A stretch of 64,000 nt of DNA, from the NCBI GenBank assembly GCA_045592625.1, contig JAZNVC010000004.1, forward strand, positions 62,001 to 126,000, in the 5' to 3' direction. The notes under the pieces are model-generated. The model did no database searches, had not been told where the DNA came from, and worked only from the letters and a program-made list of their open reading frames with translations. The position numbers and the translations under genes were made by a program. This DNA comes from SIG607 sp045592625. GTDB lineage: Bacteria > Bacillota > Clostridia > Oscillospirales > Acutalibacteraceae. Of this stretch, positions 43,074 to 51,367 are shown piece after piece (the stretch's first letter is position 1; each line of letters starts with the position of its first letter).

Positions 43074-44452
43074 TATAAGTTATTTACCAATTCCTTAAAG
43101 TATTTTCCTCTTGCTTCAAAGTTGGGGAAAGCATCGAAGGACGCACAGGCAGGAGACAGAGTTACTATATCACCGCTCTGTGCCTTAGAGCTTACTATTT
43201 CCAAAGCTTCTTTAATATCATTAACCCTTACAATTTCGGGAACACCGTTATAATGCGGGTGTTCTACAACAGCCTTTTCAATAGCAGCAGCGGTAGGACC
43301 TGAAAGAGCCATAAATTTAACCTTTTCAATAATATACGGTGCAAGAGGCTCAAAGGGAATGTGTTTATCGTAACCGCCTGCAATAAGCATTACCTTTCTG
43401 TCAAAGGCTTTAAGTCCTGCAATGGTGCGGGACGGACTGGTTGCAATAGAGTCGTTAAAATAACGGACTGAGTTAATTTCTCTTACAAGCTCGTTTCTAT
43501 GCTCAACACCCATAAATTCCTTAGCAACTTTACGGATAGTGTCGGCACTAACGTAACCCCAAACAGCAGAAATAGCCGCAAGATAGTTTTCAACGTTATG
43601 GTCACCGATTATAGAAATATTATTCTTGTGCATAACGGGTACATCCATACCTCTATAGGACATATGAACAGTTCCGTCGATATCAAGCCATGCACCGTTT
43701 TTAACAGGACGCTCCATACTAAAACTTAAAGACTGTCCTCTGACATAATGGGAAAAACCTGCTGTAATCTCATTATCACGATTAAGTACGGTACGGGAAA
43801 AAGCATTCTGATGCATTAAAATATTTTTCTTTGCCTCAACATACTCATCCATATCCTTATGAATATCAAGATGATTTGGAGCAACATTGGTAACAACTGC
43901 AACATCAGGGCTCTTTCTCATAGAAATAAGCTGGAAGGACGAAAGTTCTGCAACAACAAAATCGTCAGGCTCAATCTCACTGATTCTGGGAAGCAAGGGT
44001 TTCCCTATATTTCCGCCTATATGAACCTTCTTTCCCTCTTCCTCAAGCATTTTTGCAATAAGTGTAGTAGTGGTGGTTTTTCCATCAGAACCGGTAACAG
44101 CAAAAATAGTAGCAGGACAAAGGTCAAAGAAAACCTCCATTTCGCTTGTTACGGCAATACCGCGTTTTCTTGCAAGGTCAAGTTCGGGAAGATAAAAGTT
44201 CATTCCGGGAGTACGGAAAATAATATCTACTTCCAAATCGTCAAGATATCTTTCACCAAGTCTAAGCTCAGCTCCTGCATTTTCAAGTTCGTCAGCAAGT
44301 GTGCCTATCTGTGCTCTGTTTCTGCGGTCACAGGCAATTACCCTTGCACCCTTGCTTAAAAAGTCAAGAATCAAAGGAGTATTGCTTACTCCTATTCCGC
44401 AAATTGCTATTTTTTTGGTGGAAATATGTTGCCAGAACTGTTTGCAATCCAT
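43073..44452 (-). CDS. murD: UDP-N-acetylmuramoylalanine--D-glutamate ligase
   Basis: The 459-aa Mur ligase adds D-Glu to UDP-MurNAc-L-Ala in the cytoplasm. It has the ATP loop VTGSDGKTTTTTLIAKMLEE, NVAPNHLDIHKDMDEYV and GVEHRNELVREINSVRYFND, and ends with SPACASFDAFPNFEARGKYF. It stands alone here, away from a classic mur/dcw cluster, as the first gene of an operon with the M42 peptidases. The SD is GGGGCGG. Confidence 0.94.
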   Translation of the reverse strand: MDCKQFWQHISTKKIAICGIGVSNTPLILDFLSKGARVIACDRRNRAQIGTLADELENAGAELRLGERYLDDLEVDIIFRTPGMNFYLPELDLARKRGIAVTSEMEVFFDLCPATIFAVTGSDGKTTTTTLIAKMLEEEGKKVHIGGNIGKPLLPRISEIEPDDFVVAELSSFQLISMRKSPDVAVVTNVAPNHLDIHKDMDEYVEAKKNILMHQNAFSRTVLNRDNEITAGFSHYVRGQSLSFSMERPVKNGAWLDIDGTVHMSYRGMDVPVMHKNNISIIGDHNVENYLAAISAVWGYVSADTIRKVAKEFMGVEHRNELVREINSVRYFNDSIATSPSRTIAGLKAFDRKVMLIAGGYDKHIPFEPLAPYIIEKVKFMALSGPTAAAIEKAVVEHPHYNGVPEIVRVNDIKEALEIVSSKAQSGDIVTLSPACASFDAFPNFEARGKYFKELVNNL

Positions 44453-44533
44453 AAATTCCGCCCCTTCCGTAAGTATTATAAATTCACATATATTTCTATT
44501 ATACTTATTTTATATTAAAATATCAATAGAAAT

Positions 44534-44570
44534 AAAAAAATAACCGACGGAAAATCCGTCGGTTATTGGT
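44534..44570. terminator. bidirectional-looking terminator of the PutP gene
   Basis: AATAACCGACGGA (44539-44551) and TCCGTCGGTTATT (44555-44567) pair perfectly around AAA. On the - strand T's follow from the A-run at 44534-44540. Confidence 0.92.
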
Positions 44571-44572
44571 TT

Positions 44573-46132
44573 TTAATCGTCGATTGTTTTATCTAAAGCG
44601 TTATTGTAAATTGCCACAACTTCATCACTTGGTGCTTTTGTACAAAGCGTTACTATAATAGATACTATTGCACCGATTACAAAACCGGGGATTATTTCAT
44701 AAAGTTTGGTATCGTAAATAACAGCATTTGTAACCGTGCTTGTAAAGAGTACAAGCCAAAGGATGTCAGCAAGTGCACCTGCCAATATACCTGCTACTGC
44801 ACCCGCATAATTAAATCTCTTCCAGAAGAGTGAAAGGATAACAACAGGACCGAATGCGGCACCAAAAAGACCCCATGCATTTTCAACCATTGCCATAATG
44901 TTTGAAGCCCATGCACTTGTACTGTTAAGTCCCGAAAGAGAAATAAGTAAAGCAACAAAGGTAACAACAAGAACCACTATTCTGCCTACCCAAAGAAGTT
45001 CCTTATCAGTTGCTTTATTCTTTCTGATAATGGGCTTATATATATCACTTGTAAAGGAAGAAGAAGCAACCAAAAGCTGCGAGTCTGCAGTTGACATAGA
45101 CGCGGCAATAATTGCCGAAAGAAGCACACCTGCAATAAAACTGGGAAAAATATCATCAACAATATTAATAAATACATTCTGCTGAACGCCTGCGGGAAGT
45201 AAAGAAGCCGCAAGAGATATTCCGCTTTTAAACAAATATGTACGGGCCAAATAAGCAATTGCTATTGCTGCGCCAAGAGAAAGGATAACCCATATAATTG
45301 CAACGGCTGAAGACTTTTTAACCATGGAAGATTTTTTAATAGACATAAATCTTACGAGTATATGAGGCATACCAAAATATCCAAGTCCCCAACCAAGTCC
45401 CGAAGCAATATCCTGCCAACTTGCAGTAAAGGGATTAGAATTAAATGCCGAAATACCCTCAGCAAATGCCAACTTATAAGAATCGTCGAAGTTTCCAAAA
45501 GCGAACATTATAATTGGCACAGCAAGAAGTGCTACCAACATAAGTATGCCCTGGAAGAAGTCAGTCCAACAAACAGCCTTATAACCACCCATAAAGGTGT
45601 AAACAAGAATAATAGCGGCAAATAAAATCATTGCAAGTTGTTTTCTTGTTTCAAACCAAGGAATTACTGCACAAAATACGGTTGTACCTGCATTAAAAGC
45701 AGAGGCAACATAAACGGTAAATGCAATCAGGAAAATAATTCCGCAAATAACCTTAAGTGCAGGACTGGAAGAAGCAAAACGATTGGTAAGATACTGAGGA
45801 AGTGTTATGGAATCGTTTGCCGCTTTAGAAAAACGACGAAGTCTTTTTGCCATAATAATCCAATTAAGAGCAGTTCCGAGAGCAAGACCTATACCTATCC
45901 ACACCTTACCCATACCAAAAGCGAGAATGCTACCGGGAAAGCCCATCAAAAGCCATCCGCTCATATCGGATGCCTGAGCACTCATAGCGGTTACCCAAGG
46001 ACCCATTGAACGACCGCCAAGGAAATAATCTTTTTCACCGCTTTGTTTTCTCGATTTAAGGAAGAAAACAAAACCTATCATAAGCATGGCTAAAAAGTAA
46101 ATTACAAAAGCCATAAGTTTTGAAATATTCAT
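44573..46132 (-). CDS. putP: sodium/solute symporter, PutP-like (SSS family)
   Basis: The 519-aa protein has about 13 membrane segments. Family blocks include DYFLGGRSMGPWVTAMSAQA, SDMSGWLLMGFPG, LGWGLGYFGMPHILVRFMSI, and SAIIAASMSTADSQLLVASS. It probably imports proline or a related solute with sodium; substrate choice is inferred from similarity only. The ATG at 46132 follows AAAGGAG; an upstream ATG at 46150 overlaps the SD region. TetR lies upstream on the same strand. Confidence 0.86.
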   Translation of the reverse strand: MNISKLMAFVIYFLAMLMIGFVFFLKSRKQSGEKDYFLGGRSMGPWVTAMSAQASDMSGWLLMGFPGSILAFGMGKVWIGIGLALGTALNWIIMAKRLRRFSKAANDSITLPQYLTNRFASSSPALKVICGIIFLIAFTVYVASAFNAGTTVFCAVIPWFETRKQLAMILFAAIILVYTFMGGYKAVCWTDFFQGILMLVALLAVPIIMFAFGNFDDSYKLAFAEGISAFNSNPFTASWQDIASGLGWGLGYFGMPHILVRFMSIKKSSMVKKSSAVAIIWVILSLGAAIAIAYLARTYLFKSGISLAASLLPAGVQQNVFINIVDDIFPSFIAGVLLSAIIAASMSTADSQLLVASSSFTSDIYKPIIRKNKATDKELLWVGRIVVLVVTFVALLISLSGLNSTSAWASNIMAMVENAWGLFGAAFGPVVILSLFWKRFNYAGAVAGILAGALADILWLVLFTSTVTNAVIYDTKLYEIIPGFVIGAIVSIIVTLCTKAPSDEVVAIYNNALDKTIDD

Positions 46133-46166
46133 AATAATACTCCTTTTCAAAAAATAGAACAGACAC

Positions 46167-46195
46167 AGTATAACATACTCTTTTTAAAAAAGCAA
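46167..46195 (-). promoter_or_regulatory. promoter of the PutP gene
   Basis: On the - strand TTGCTT (46190-46195), a 17-bp spacer and TATACT (46167-46172). Confidence 0.65.
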
Positions 46196-46237
46196 TACAG
46201 AACTAAGTATAGACCAATTTCTGTACTAAGTTCTGTA
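46196..46237 (-). promoter_or_regulatory. inverted repeat next to the PutP promoter, candidate operator
   Basis: TACAGAACT (46196-46204) and AGTTCTGTA (46229-46237) are perfect complements and abut the -35 box. A related AAGTATAGA word (46205-46213) occurs inverted as TCTATACTT near 46284-46292. The adjacent TetR regulator is a candidate ligand. Confidence 0.5.
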
Positions 46238-46314
46238 TAGTGATTTTTTATCGTTATTTTTAAAGTTTTTTTACTAGACTGCATTCTATACTTAAAATTG
46301 TACTAAAAATAAAC

Positions 46315-46902
46315 TTATGCTTTTTGTATCCTTTTTAGGAAAAAAGGCAGTAATTTTGCCGAATAATCGCTTAAAGAGTAATCCCCGTTGCAAAGACACC
46401 AGTCGTATATAAGTGCCCTTTCGCAAAAGGCGTAATACTTTACTATATCGTTTACCGATTGGTCTTTTGTAAGTTCACCCTTCTCCTGCCCTGCTATTAC
46501 TATTTTTCTAAGTAGCCTATAGTAAACTCTGTTATGGTCAAGAAGTTGCTTTTCACTTTTGGTCAGAAGTTGAGTAGAATAAAGTCTTTTAATAAGTTCA
46601 AGGTCAACGGTGCTTTCAATCATTTCAAAAAGCTGACGGTTTAAAAATATAAGGATATCAACTGCATTCATCCGGGTATTTATAATATTTTCCAGTTCTT
46701 CATATTTTTCGTCAAAAAGGTATGCAAGGGTGCCAAGCAAAGCATCCTTACTGTCAAAGTAATGGTAAAAAGAGCCCTTAGATGTAGCCGATTCTTTTAT
46801 TATGTCATCAACGGTAGTATCGTCATATCCCTGCTCGTAAAAAAGTTTCCAAGCAGCCGATACTATCTTTCCCATTGTATTACGTGATGATTTTTTAGGC
46901 AT
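46315..46902 (-). CDS. TetR/AcrR-family transcriptional regulator
   Basis: The 195-aa protein has an N-terminal TetR HTH (YEQGYDDTTVDDIIKESATS, KGSFYHYFDSKDALLGTLAY) and a helical ligand-binding C-terminal part ending ALIYDWCLCNGDYSLSD. It may repress the downstream symporter gene and itself. The ATG at 46902 follows GGGAG; an in-frame GTG at 46911 is too close to the SD. The inducer is unknown. Confidence 0.85.
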   Translation of the reverse strand: MPKKSSRNTMGKIVSAAWKLFYEQGYDDTTVDDIIKESATSKGSFYHYFDSKDALLGTLAYLFDEKYEELENIINTRMNAVDILIFLNRQLFEMIESTVDLELIKRLYSTQLLTKSEKQLLDHNRVYYRLLRKIVIAGQEKGELTKDQSVNDIVKYYAFCERALIYDWCLCNGDYSLSDYSAKLLPFFLKRIQKA

Positions 46903-46920
46903 ATAAATCACTCCCTGAAA

Positions 46921-46949
46921 ATAATATCATAGTTTTTAATAATTTACAA
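46921..46949 (-). promoter_or_regulatory. promoter of the TetR gene
   Basis: On the - strand TTGTAA (46944-46949), a 17-bp spacer and TATTAT (46921-46926) with an upstream TG. Confidence 0.6.
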
Positions 46950-47050
46950 GAAAAGGTTATCGCCTTTATGGACCAAAGCACCGTTTATGGTACTGTAGCT
47001 TATGTATAATATAATCAGAAAGGAGATAGTAAATAAATTTTAAAAAACTC

Positions 47051-47079
47051 TTGACAAATAAGAATTATCAGTTTATAAT
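47051..47079 (+). promoter_or_regulatory. consensus promoter of the 57-aa membrane protein gene
   Basis: TTGACA (47051-47056), a 17-bp spacer and TATAAT (47074-47079), a perfect sigma-A match. AAGAACAAATGTTCTT (palindromic, near 47093-47108) lies in the short 5' UTR. Confidence 0.85.
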
Positions 47080-47123
47080 AAAATTACAGAAAAGAACAAA
47101 TGTTCTTTCAGGAGGAAACTAAT

Positions 47124-47297
47124 ATGGATTTAGCATTAATCAGCATTTTAGAAATATTTGCAGTAGGTTTTACCGTTTGGTGTTTATTTAACGAGAAAAG
47201 ACTTGTGGCCTTTGAAAAAAGGTTTATACACTCCTTTAAGCGTCGCCGTTTAAAAGTAATCAAAGGCGGCAAAAACATCAGCAGTTACTATGCATAA
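47124..47297 (+). CDS. 57-aa single-pass membrane microprotein, function unknown
   Basis: MDLALISILEIFAVGFTVWC starts a single membrane segment; it is followed by a charged, very basic tail (RRRLKVIKGGKN). No family is recognised. The ATG at 47124 is chosen because AGGAGG lies 8 nt upstream; an earlier ATG at 47100 lacks one. A perfect consensus promoter and a perfect terminator frame this one gene, so it is probably strongly expressed. It is monocistronic and convergent to acpP. Confidence 0.7.
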   Translation: MDLALISILEIFAVGFTVWCLFNEKRLVAFEKRFIHSFKRRRLKVIKGGKNISSYYA

Positions 47298-47333
47298 AAA
47301 AAGTTCCGAAGGCAACTTCGGAACTTTTTTGTT
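47295..47333. terminator. bidirectional terminator (microprotein gene and acpP)
   Basis: AAAAAAGTTCCGAAG (47297-47311) pairs with CTTCGGAACTTTTTT (47316-47330) around GCAA, giving T-runs in both directions. Confidence 0.93.
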
Positions 47334-47341
47334 ATATTAAA

Positions 47342-47569
47342 TTATTTGTTTGCTTCGATAAAAGAAACAACGTCGCCGATAGTTTTCATCTTTTCGATTT
47401 CTTCATCGGGAATATCCACACCGAACTCATCTTCCAATGCCATAAGCATTTCAACAACATCGAGGCTGTCAGCGTTAAGGTCTTCATTAAGTCTGGTTTC
47501 AGCGGTAATGGTTTCAGCATCAATTTCAAGTTGCTCAGCAACAATTTCTTTAAGTCTTTCGAGAATCAT
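47342..47569 (-). CDS. acpP: acyl carrier protein
   Basis: The 75-aa acidic protein carries the phosphopantetheine serine in NADSLDVVEMLMALED and the typical GVDIPDEEIEKMKTIGDVVS. It shuttles acyl chains in fatty acid synthesis. It is a single gene; no fab genes are nearby. AAAGGAG lies upstream of the ATG. Confidence 0.95.
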   Translation of the reverse strand: MILERLKEIVAEQLEIDAETITAETRLNEDLNADSLDVVEMLMALEDEFGVDIPDEEIEKMKTIGDVVSFIEANK

Positions 47570-47619
47570 TTGAATACTCCTTTTGTTAAGTACTAATAAA
47601 CAATATGTTTACTAAGAAA

Positions 47620-47648
47620 ATAATATGAAAAAAATCGGCTTTTGTCAA
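47620..47648 (-). promoter_or_regulatory. promoter of acpP
   Basis: On the - strand TTGACA (47643-47648), a 17-bp spacer and TATTAT (47620-47625). Confidence 0.82.
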
Positions 47649-47685
47649 TAGTTTTTTTCTTTTAATATAAGAAAACAAAATATAG

Positions 47686-47714
47686 TTGCAAAAATTCTCT
47701 ATATAAAGTATAAT
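47686..47714 (+). promoter_or_regulatory. promoter of proS
   Basis: TTGCAA (47686-47691), a 17-bp spacer and TATAAT (47709-47714). Divergent from the acpP promoter. Confidence 0.8.
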
Positions 47715-47746
47715 GTTTTATAATATTTATAAATATGGTGATATAG

Positions 47747-49180
47747 ATGGCAAAAGAAAAACTTGTTAAAGAAATCACGTCTATGGACGAGGATTTTGCA
47801 AAATGGTACACCGACGTAGTATCAAAAGCAGAGCTTATGGATTACTCCTCTGTAAAGGGTTGTATGATTATACGTCCTTACGGTTGGGCAATTTGGGAAA
47901 ACATTCAAAAAATAATGGATGGTATGTTTAAGGAAACAGGTCATGAAAACGTATCCATGCCTATGTTTATCCCTGAGGGACTTTTACAAAAAGAAAAGGA
48001 CCACGTTGAAGGCTTTGCTCCCGAGGTTGCATGGGTAACACACGGTGGTAACGAAAAGTTAGAGGAAAAGCTTTGTGTTCGTCCTACTTCCGAAACCCTT
48101 TTCTGTGACCACTACAAAAATATTATTCACTCCTGGAGAGATTTGCCAAAGCTTTATAATCAGTGGTGCAGTGTTGTAAGATGGGAAAAAACCACCCGTC
48201 CCTTCCTTCGTTCCCGTGAGTTTCATTGGCAGGAAGGTCATACCATTCACGCCACCAGAGAGGAAGCCGAAGCAGAAACAATACAAATGCTCAATGTTTA
48301 CGCCGAATTTGCAGAAAAATATTTGGCTATCCCCGTTATAAAGGGTGTGAAAACCGAGAAAGAACGTTTCGCCGGTGCAGTTAATACATACACCATTGAA
48401 GCTATGATGCACGACGGAAAGGCACTTCAAAGCGGTACATCTCACTTCTTCGGTGACGGTTTTGCAAAAGCGTTCGGAATTCAGTTTACCGACAAAGAAA
48501 ATAAACTTTCCACACCTTTCCAAACCTCTTGGGGCGTATCCACACGTCTTATCGGAGCTATCATAATGACACACGGCGACGACAACGGACTTGTTCTCCC
48601 CCCTGCCGTTGCTCCCATACAGCTCGTTATTGTTCCTATTGCTTCTCATAAAGAAGGCGTTACCGAAAAGGCAACAGAAGTTTACGAGAGAATGAAAAAG
48701 GTTTGCAGAGCAAAAATTGATAATTCAGATAACTCTCCCGGTTGGAAGTTTGCTGAGTATGAAATGAAAGGTGTTCCGCTACGTCTTGAACTGGGTCCTC
48801 GCGACATCGAAAATAATCAATGTGTTCTTGTTCGCCGAGATAACGGTGAAAAGACTGTAGTTAGCCTAGACAGTCTTGAGGAAGAAGTATTAAAACTTCT
48901 TGACGCCGTTCGTGACGGACTTTACAACAAGGCTCTTGCCAACAGAAGTGAAAAAACCTATGAAGCCACCACTTTAGAAGAAATGACTGAAATTGCCGAC
49001 ACCAAGCCGGGCTTTATAAAGGCTATGTGGTGCGGTGATAGGGCTTGTGAGGAAGCTCTTAAAGAAAAAGCAGGCGTTTCTTCAAGATGTATGCCCTTTG
49101 AACAGGAAAAAATCAGCGACAAATGTGTTTGTTGCTCAGAACCTGCAAAACAGATGGTATTTTGGGGCAAAGCATATTAA
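47747..49180 (+). CDS. proS: prolyl-tRNA synthetase, archaeal/eukaryotic type
   Basis: The 477-aa class II synthetase charges tRNA-Pro. Motif 2-like FLRSREFHWQEGHTIHATRE and motif 3 (GVSTRLIGAIIMTHGDDNGL) are present, followed by an anticodon-binding domain and a C-terminal zinc-type segment with Cys in DKCVCCSEPAKQ. It lacks the INS editing domain of bacterial-type ProS (about 570 aa), so it is the ProS type 3 common in Clostridia. A terminator directly follows. Confidence 0.95.
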   Translation: MAKEKLVKEITSMDEDFAKWYTDVVSKAELMDYSSVKGCMIIRPYGWAIWENIQKIMDGMFKETGHENVSMPMFIPEGLLQKEKDHVEGFAPEVAWVTHGGNEKLEEKLCVRPTSETLFCDHYKNIIHSWRDLPKLYNQWCSVVRWEKTTRPFLRSREFHWQEGHTIHATREEAEAETIQMLNVYAEFAEKYLAIPVIKGVKTEKERFAGAVNTYTIEAMMHDGKALQSGTSHFFGDGFAKAFGIQFTDKENKLSTPFQTSWGVSTRLIGAIIMTHGDDNGLVLPPAVAPIQLVIVPIASHKEGVTEKATEVYERMKKVCRAKIDNSDNSPGWKFAEYEMKGVPLRLELGPRDIENNQCVLVRRDNGEKTVVSLDSLEEEVLKLLDAVRDGLYNKALANRSEKTYEATTLEEMTEIADTKPGFIKAMWCGDRACEEALKEKAGVSSRCMPFEQEKISDKCVCCSEPAKQMVFWGKAY

Positions 49181-49185
49181 CAGTG

Positions 49186-49222
49186 AATCCCGTAAACTTA
49201 TTAAAGGTTTACGGGATTTTTG
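49186..49222. terminator. terminator after proS
   Basis: AATCCCGTAAAC (49186-49197) pairs perfectly with GTTTACGGGATT (49207-49218), followed by TTT. The convergent small gene on the - strand ends next to it. Confidence 0.9.
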
Positions 49223-49223
49223 T

Positions 49224-49439
49224 TTACTGTTTTTCCAGGTCGCTTAATCGGTGATTAATCACTTTAATCTTTTCTTCAATAACAGGAACACGTCTTGCAA
49301 AATTATTATGAAGTTCAACCTTTTTTTCAAGTTCACTTATTCGGTAATTAGTAAGCTTTGCTGATGCCACTATACCGCCCAAGGTTCCCATCATAGTTCC
49401 AAGAAAAGAAATAAGTGCAACAAGTATTTCTTTATTCAT
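49224..49439 (-). CDS. small membrane protein, holin-like topology
   Basis: The 71-aa protein has one N-terminal membrane segment (ILVALISFLGTMMGTLGGIV) and a heptad-like C-terminal helix (SELEKKVELHNNFARRVPVI, EEKIKVINHRLSDLEK). This topology resembles phage-derived holin accessory proteins, but no phage genes are nearby, so the function is unknown. AAGGAGG lies upstream of the ATG. Confidence 0.68.
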   Translation of the reverse strand: MNKEILVALISFLGTMMGTLGGIVASAKLTNYRISELEKKVELHNNFARRVPVIEEKIKVINHRLSDLEKQ

Positions 49440-49528
49440 TTTTCCTCCTTAATTATGCCTTACATTATAATTATACAACGTAAATTTGCGACATTCACCG
49501 ACATCTTTTGAAAAATATCAAAAAAAAT

Positions 49529-49564
49529 ACCCGAAAAAGAGAAGATAAAAACTCTTTTTCGGGT
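49529..49564 (-). terminator. terminator of the VanW gene
   Basis: ACCCGAAAAAGAG (49529-49541) pairs with CTCTTTTTCGGGT (49552-49564); on the - strand a T-rich run follows. Confidence 0.88.
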
Positions 49565-49570
49565 TTAATA

Positions 49571-51151
49571 TTACGCTGCCTGTTGTACTGTATCGTCAGG
49601 AGTGGGGGTTGGTTCGGGTGTAGGCTCGGGAGTGGGATCGGGAATTATTTCAGAACTTTCCCCTGAACTGTCGCCGCCGCTACTTTCTTCGCTACTGCTT
49701 CCTTCACTGCTGCTTCCTTCGCTGCTGCTTCCTCCGCTTTCAGAGGAAGAAGCATTGGGATCTTTTAAAGAATAACGTGAGCTTATAAGCTGTTCACGTT
49801 TGATAACCTTTCCGTCTTTCCAAAGAATTCTGTATGCTACTACATCATAGTAACTGCCGGGTACACGTTTTACGGTACTGCTTTCAAAGGTAATATCATC
49901 AAAAGTATTATCGGGACAGCCGTAAATATTTACAATAAGTTCTCTGCCGTCCATAATACACTGAATATATACGGGGTAGCCTGTATTATTTTTAAGTTTT
50001 AGGTCTTTGTTTGGATAGTCAACGGTAGCATCAAAGCCTACCTTACAATAGGTAGAGGGATAGGTATGATTAAAACGTGTATCAATGGCAAGATTAGCAC
50101 GTAAAGCCGCATTATAAATAGTTGTACTTGCCTGACAGATACCTCCGCCATAGCCTTCAACAAATTGACCGCCCGAAATAACCTTAGCAGGAACCCAACC
50201 GCCCGAAGCCAAGTTACTGTTACCTGTACAAGCATTGAACGACCAAATTGCACCAGGTTCTATTACACTGCCGTCGCACATTTCCATAGCTTTTTTCATA
50301 TTCTTGGTAGATGCCGCACTTGCAGTAGAGGTAGTAGAAAACGTACCGATAACCTGAATTTTTTCTTTAAGTTTCTCAACCGTTATCTCTGCCTTGACAG
50401 GATCGTTTGTTGCGATAATCACACCTGTTTTCTTACCGCTTGCAATAAATGTCTCTATATCGTTTTTAATATTCTCAAGGGTAATATTAATACCGTCTTT
50501 TTCCTCTTCAAACTCAACACCGCTTGCCTTTACACCTTTAAAAGTAGCATTAACGGGAGCCTGTTTGAGCTCGGTCTGAATAGCGGTAATAACTTTTTCC
50601 ATCTTGTCGGTATCAATATTAACCTTAACTCTAAAGGCTGCATCACTGTAATCCATTACCCTTTTGCCGTGCATTATAGAAATACAGTACTGCTTTGCTT
50701 CCTTTAGTGCATTAGCAGAATCAATAGAAAATACTATATCTTTACCTTCCAGCTGGTAGCTCTTATCCCTTGCGGTAATTTTAATGCTATATGTTGATTT
50801 ATCATTATCCTGTGCTTTTGCTATGGCACGCTTAGCTTGGCTTTTAGTCATACCGCCTACGTCAACGCCGTTTATTGTAACGCCGTCAAAATAGCGGAAT
50901 CCTATTCCTTGATACATACCAACATTTGCAAAAAATTCCGGCATGGGTTTCTCACCCTTTCTCCAAGGGGCAGAAACAAAATGCATAATTCCAAAAAATA
51001 AAGCAATCACTGCCAAAACGCTTAAAGCTATAATAGCAGGTGTTTTAAACTTTTTGAAGTCGAAAGTTTTCTTTATTTTTTGAGGCTTTGTTTTTTCATT
51101 TTTATCTTTGTTTAACACAATACCTTCATTTTTCAATGAATTGTTAGCCAT
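49571..51151 (-). CDS. VanW-family membrane-anchored cell wall protein
   Basis: The 526-aa protein has a basic N terminus and one membrane helix (about residues 36-58, TPAIIALSVLAVIALFFGIM). A peptidoglycan-binding-like YoaR region follows (GVTINGVDVGGMTKSQAKRA), then the VanW domain (WSFNACTGNSNLASGGWVPA, GYGGGICQASTTIYNAALRA, RFNHTYPSTYCKVGFDATVD). The C terminus is low complexity: a Ser/Glu repeat, then PTPEPTPEPTPTP. Such tails commonly span the cell wall. VanW proteins occur in vancomycin-resistance clusters but their reaction is unknown; no van genes are present here. Confidence 0.86.
   Translation of the reverse strand: MANNSLKNEGIVLNKDKNEKTKPQKIKKTFDFKKFKTPAIIALSVLAVIALFFGIMHFVSAPWRKGEKPMPEFFANVGMYQGIGFRYFDGVTINGVDVGGMTKSQAKRAIAKAQDNDKSTYSIKITARDKSYQLEGKDIVFSIDSANALKEAKQYCISIMHGKRVMDYSDAAFRVKVNIDTDKMEKVITAIQTELKQAPVNATFKGVKASGVEFEEEKDGINITLENIKNDIETFIASGKKTGVIIATNDPVKAEITVEKLKEKIQVIGTFSTTSTASAASTKNMKKAMEMCDGSVIEPGAIWSFNACTGNSNLASGGWVPAKVISGGQFVEGYGGGICQASTTIYNAALRANLAIDTRFNHTYPSTYCKVGFDATVDYPNKDLKLKNNTGYPVYIQCIMDGRELIVNIYGCPDNTFDDITFESSTVKRVPGSYYDVVAYRILWKDGKVIKREQLISSRYSLKDPNASSSESGGSSSEGSSSEGSSSEESSGGDSSGESSEIIPDPTPEPTPEPTPTPDDTVQQAA
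49692..49736 (-). repeat. three 15-bp tandem repeats in the VanW gene
   Basis: Units 49692-49706, 49707-49721 and 49722-49736 differ by one to three bases and encode SSSEG-type pentapeptides in the C-terminal tail. Copy number is likely to vary between strains. Confidence 0.8.
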
Positions 51152-51279
51152 AACTACACTCCATTATTAATTAAATAAATTTCATACAAAACCATAATAC
51201 ACTATTAATATAAAAAAATAAAGCATTTTTTTAAATTGCAACAAAATTGTAATTATTTTATTGGTAAAACTGCACAAAT

Positions 51280-51312
51280 AAACCCCGATAAAAACAAGAT
51301 TTATCGGGGTTT
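51280..51312 (-). terminator. terminator of the O-antigen-ligase-like gene
   Basis: AAACCCCGATAAA (51280-51292) pairs with TTTATCGGGGTTT (51300-51312). On the - strand TTTATTTG follows. Confidence 0.87.
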
Positions 51313-51367
51313 CTCATAATTCAATTACTCAATCACCATAAAGCTCATTTCAAGAAGTTTTTACTTT

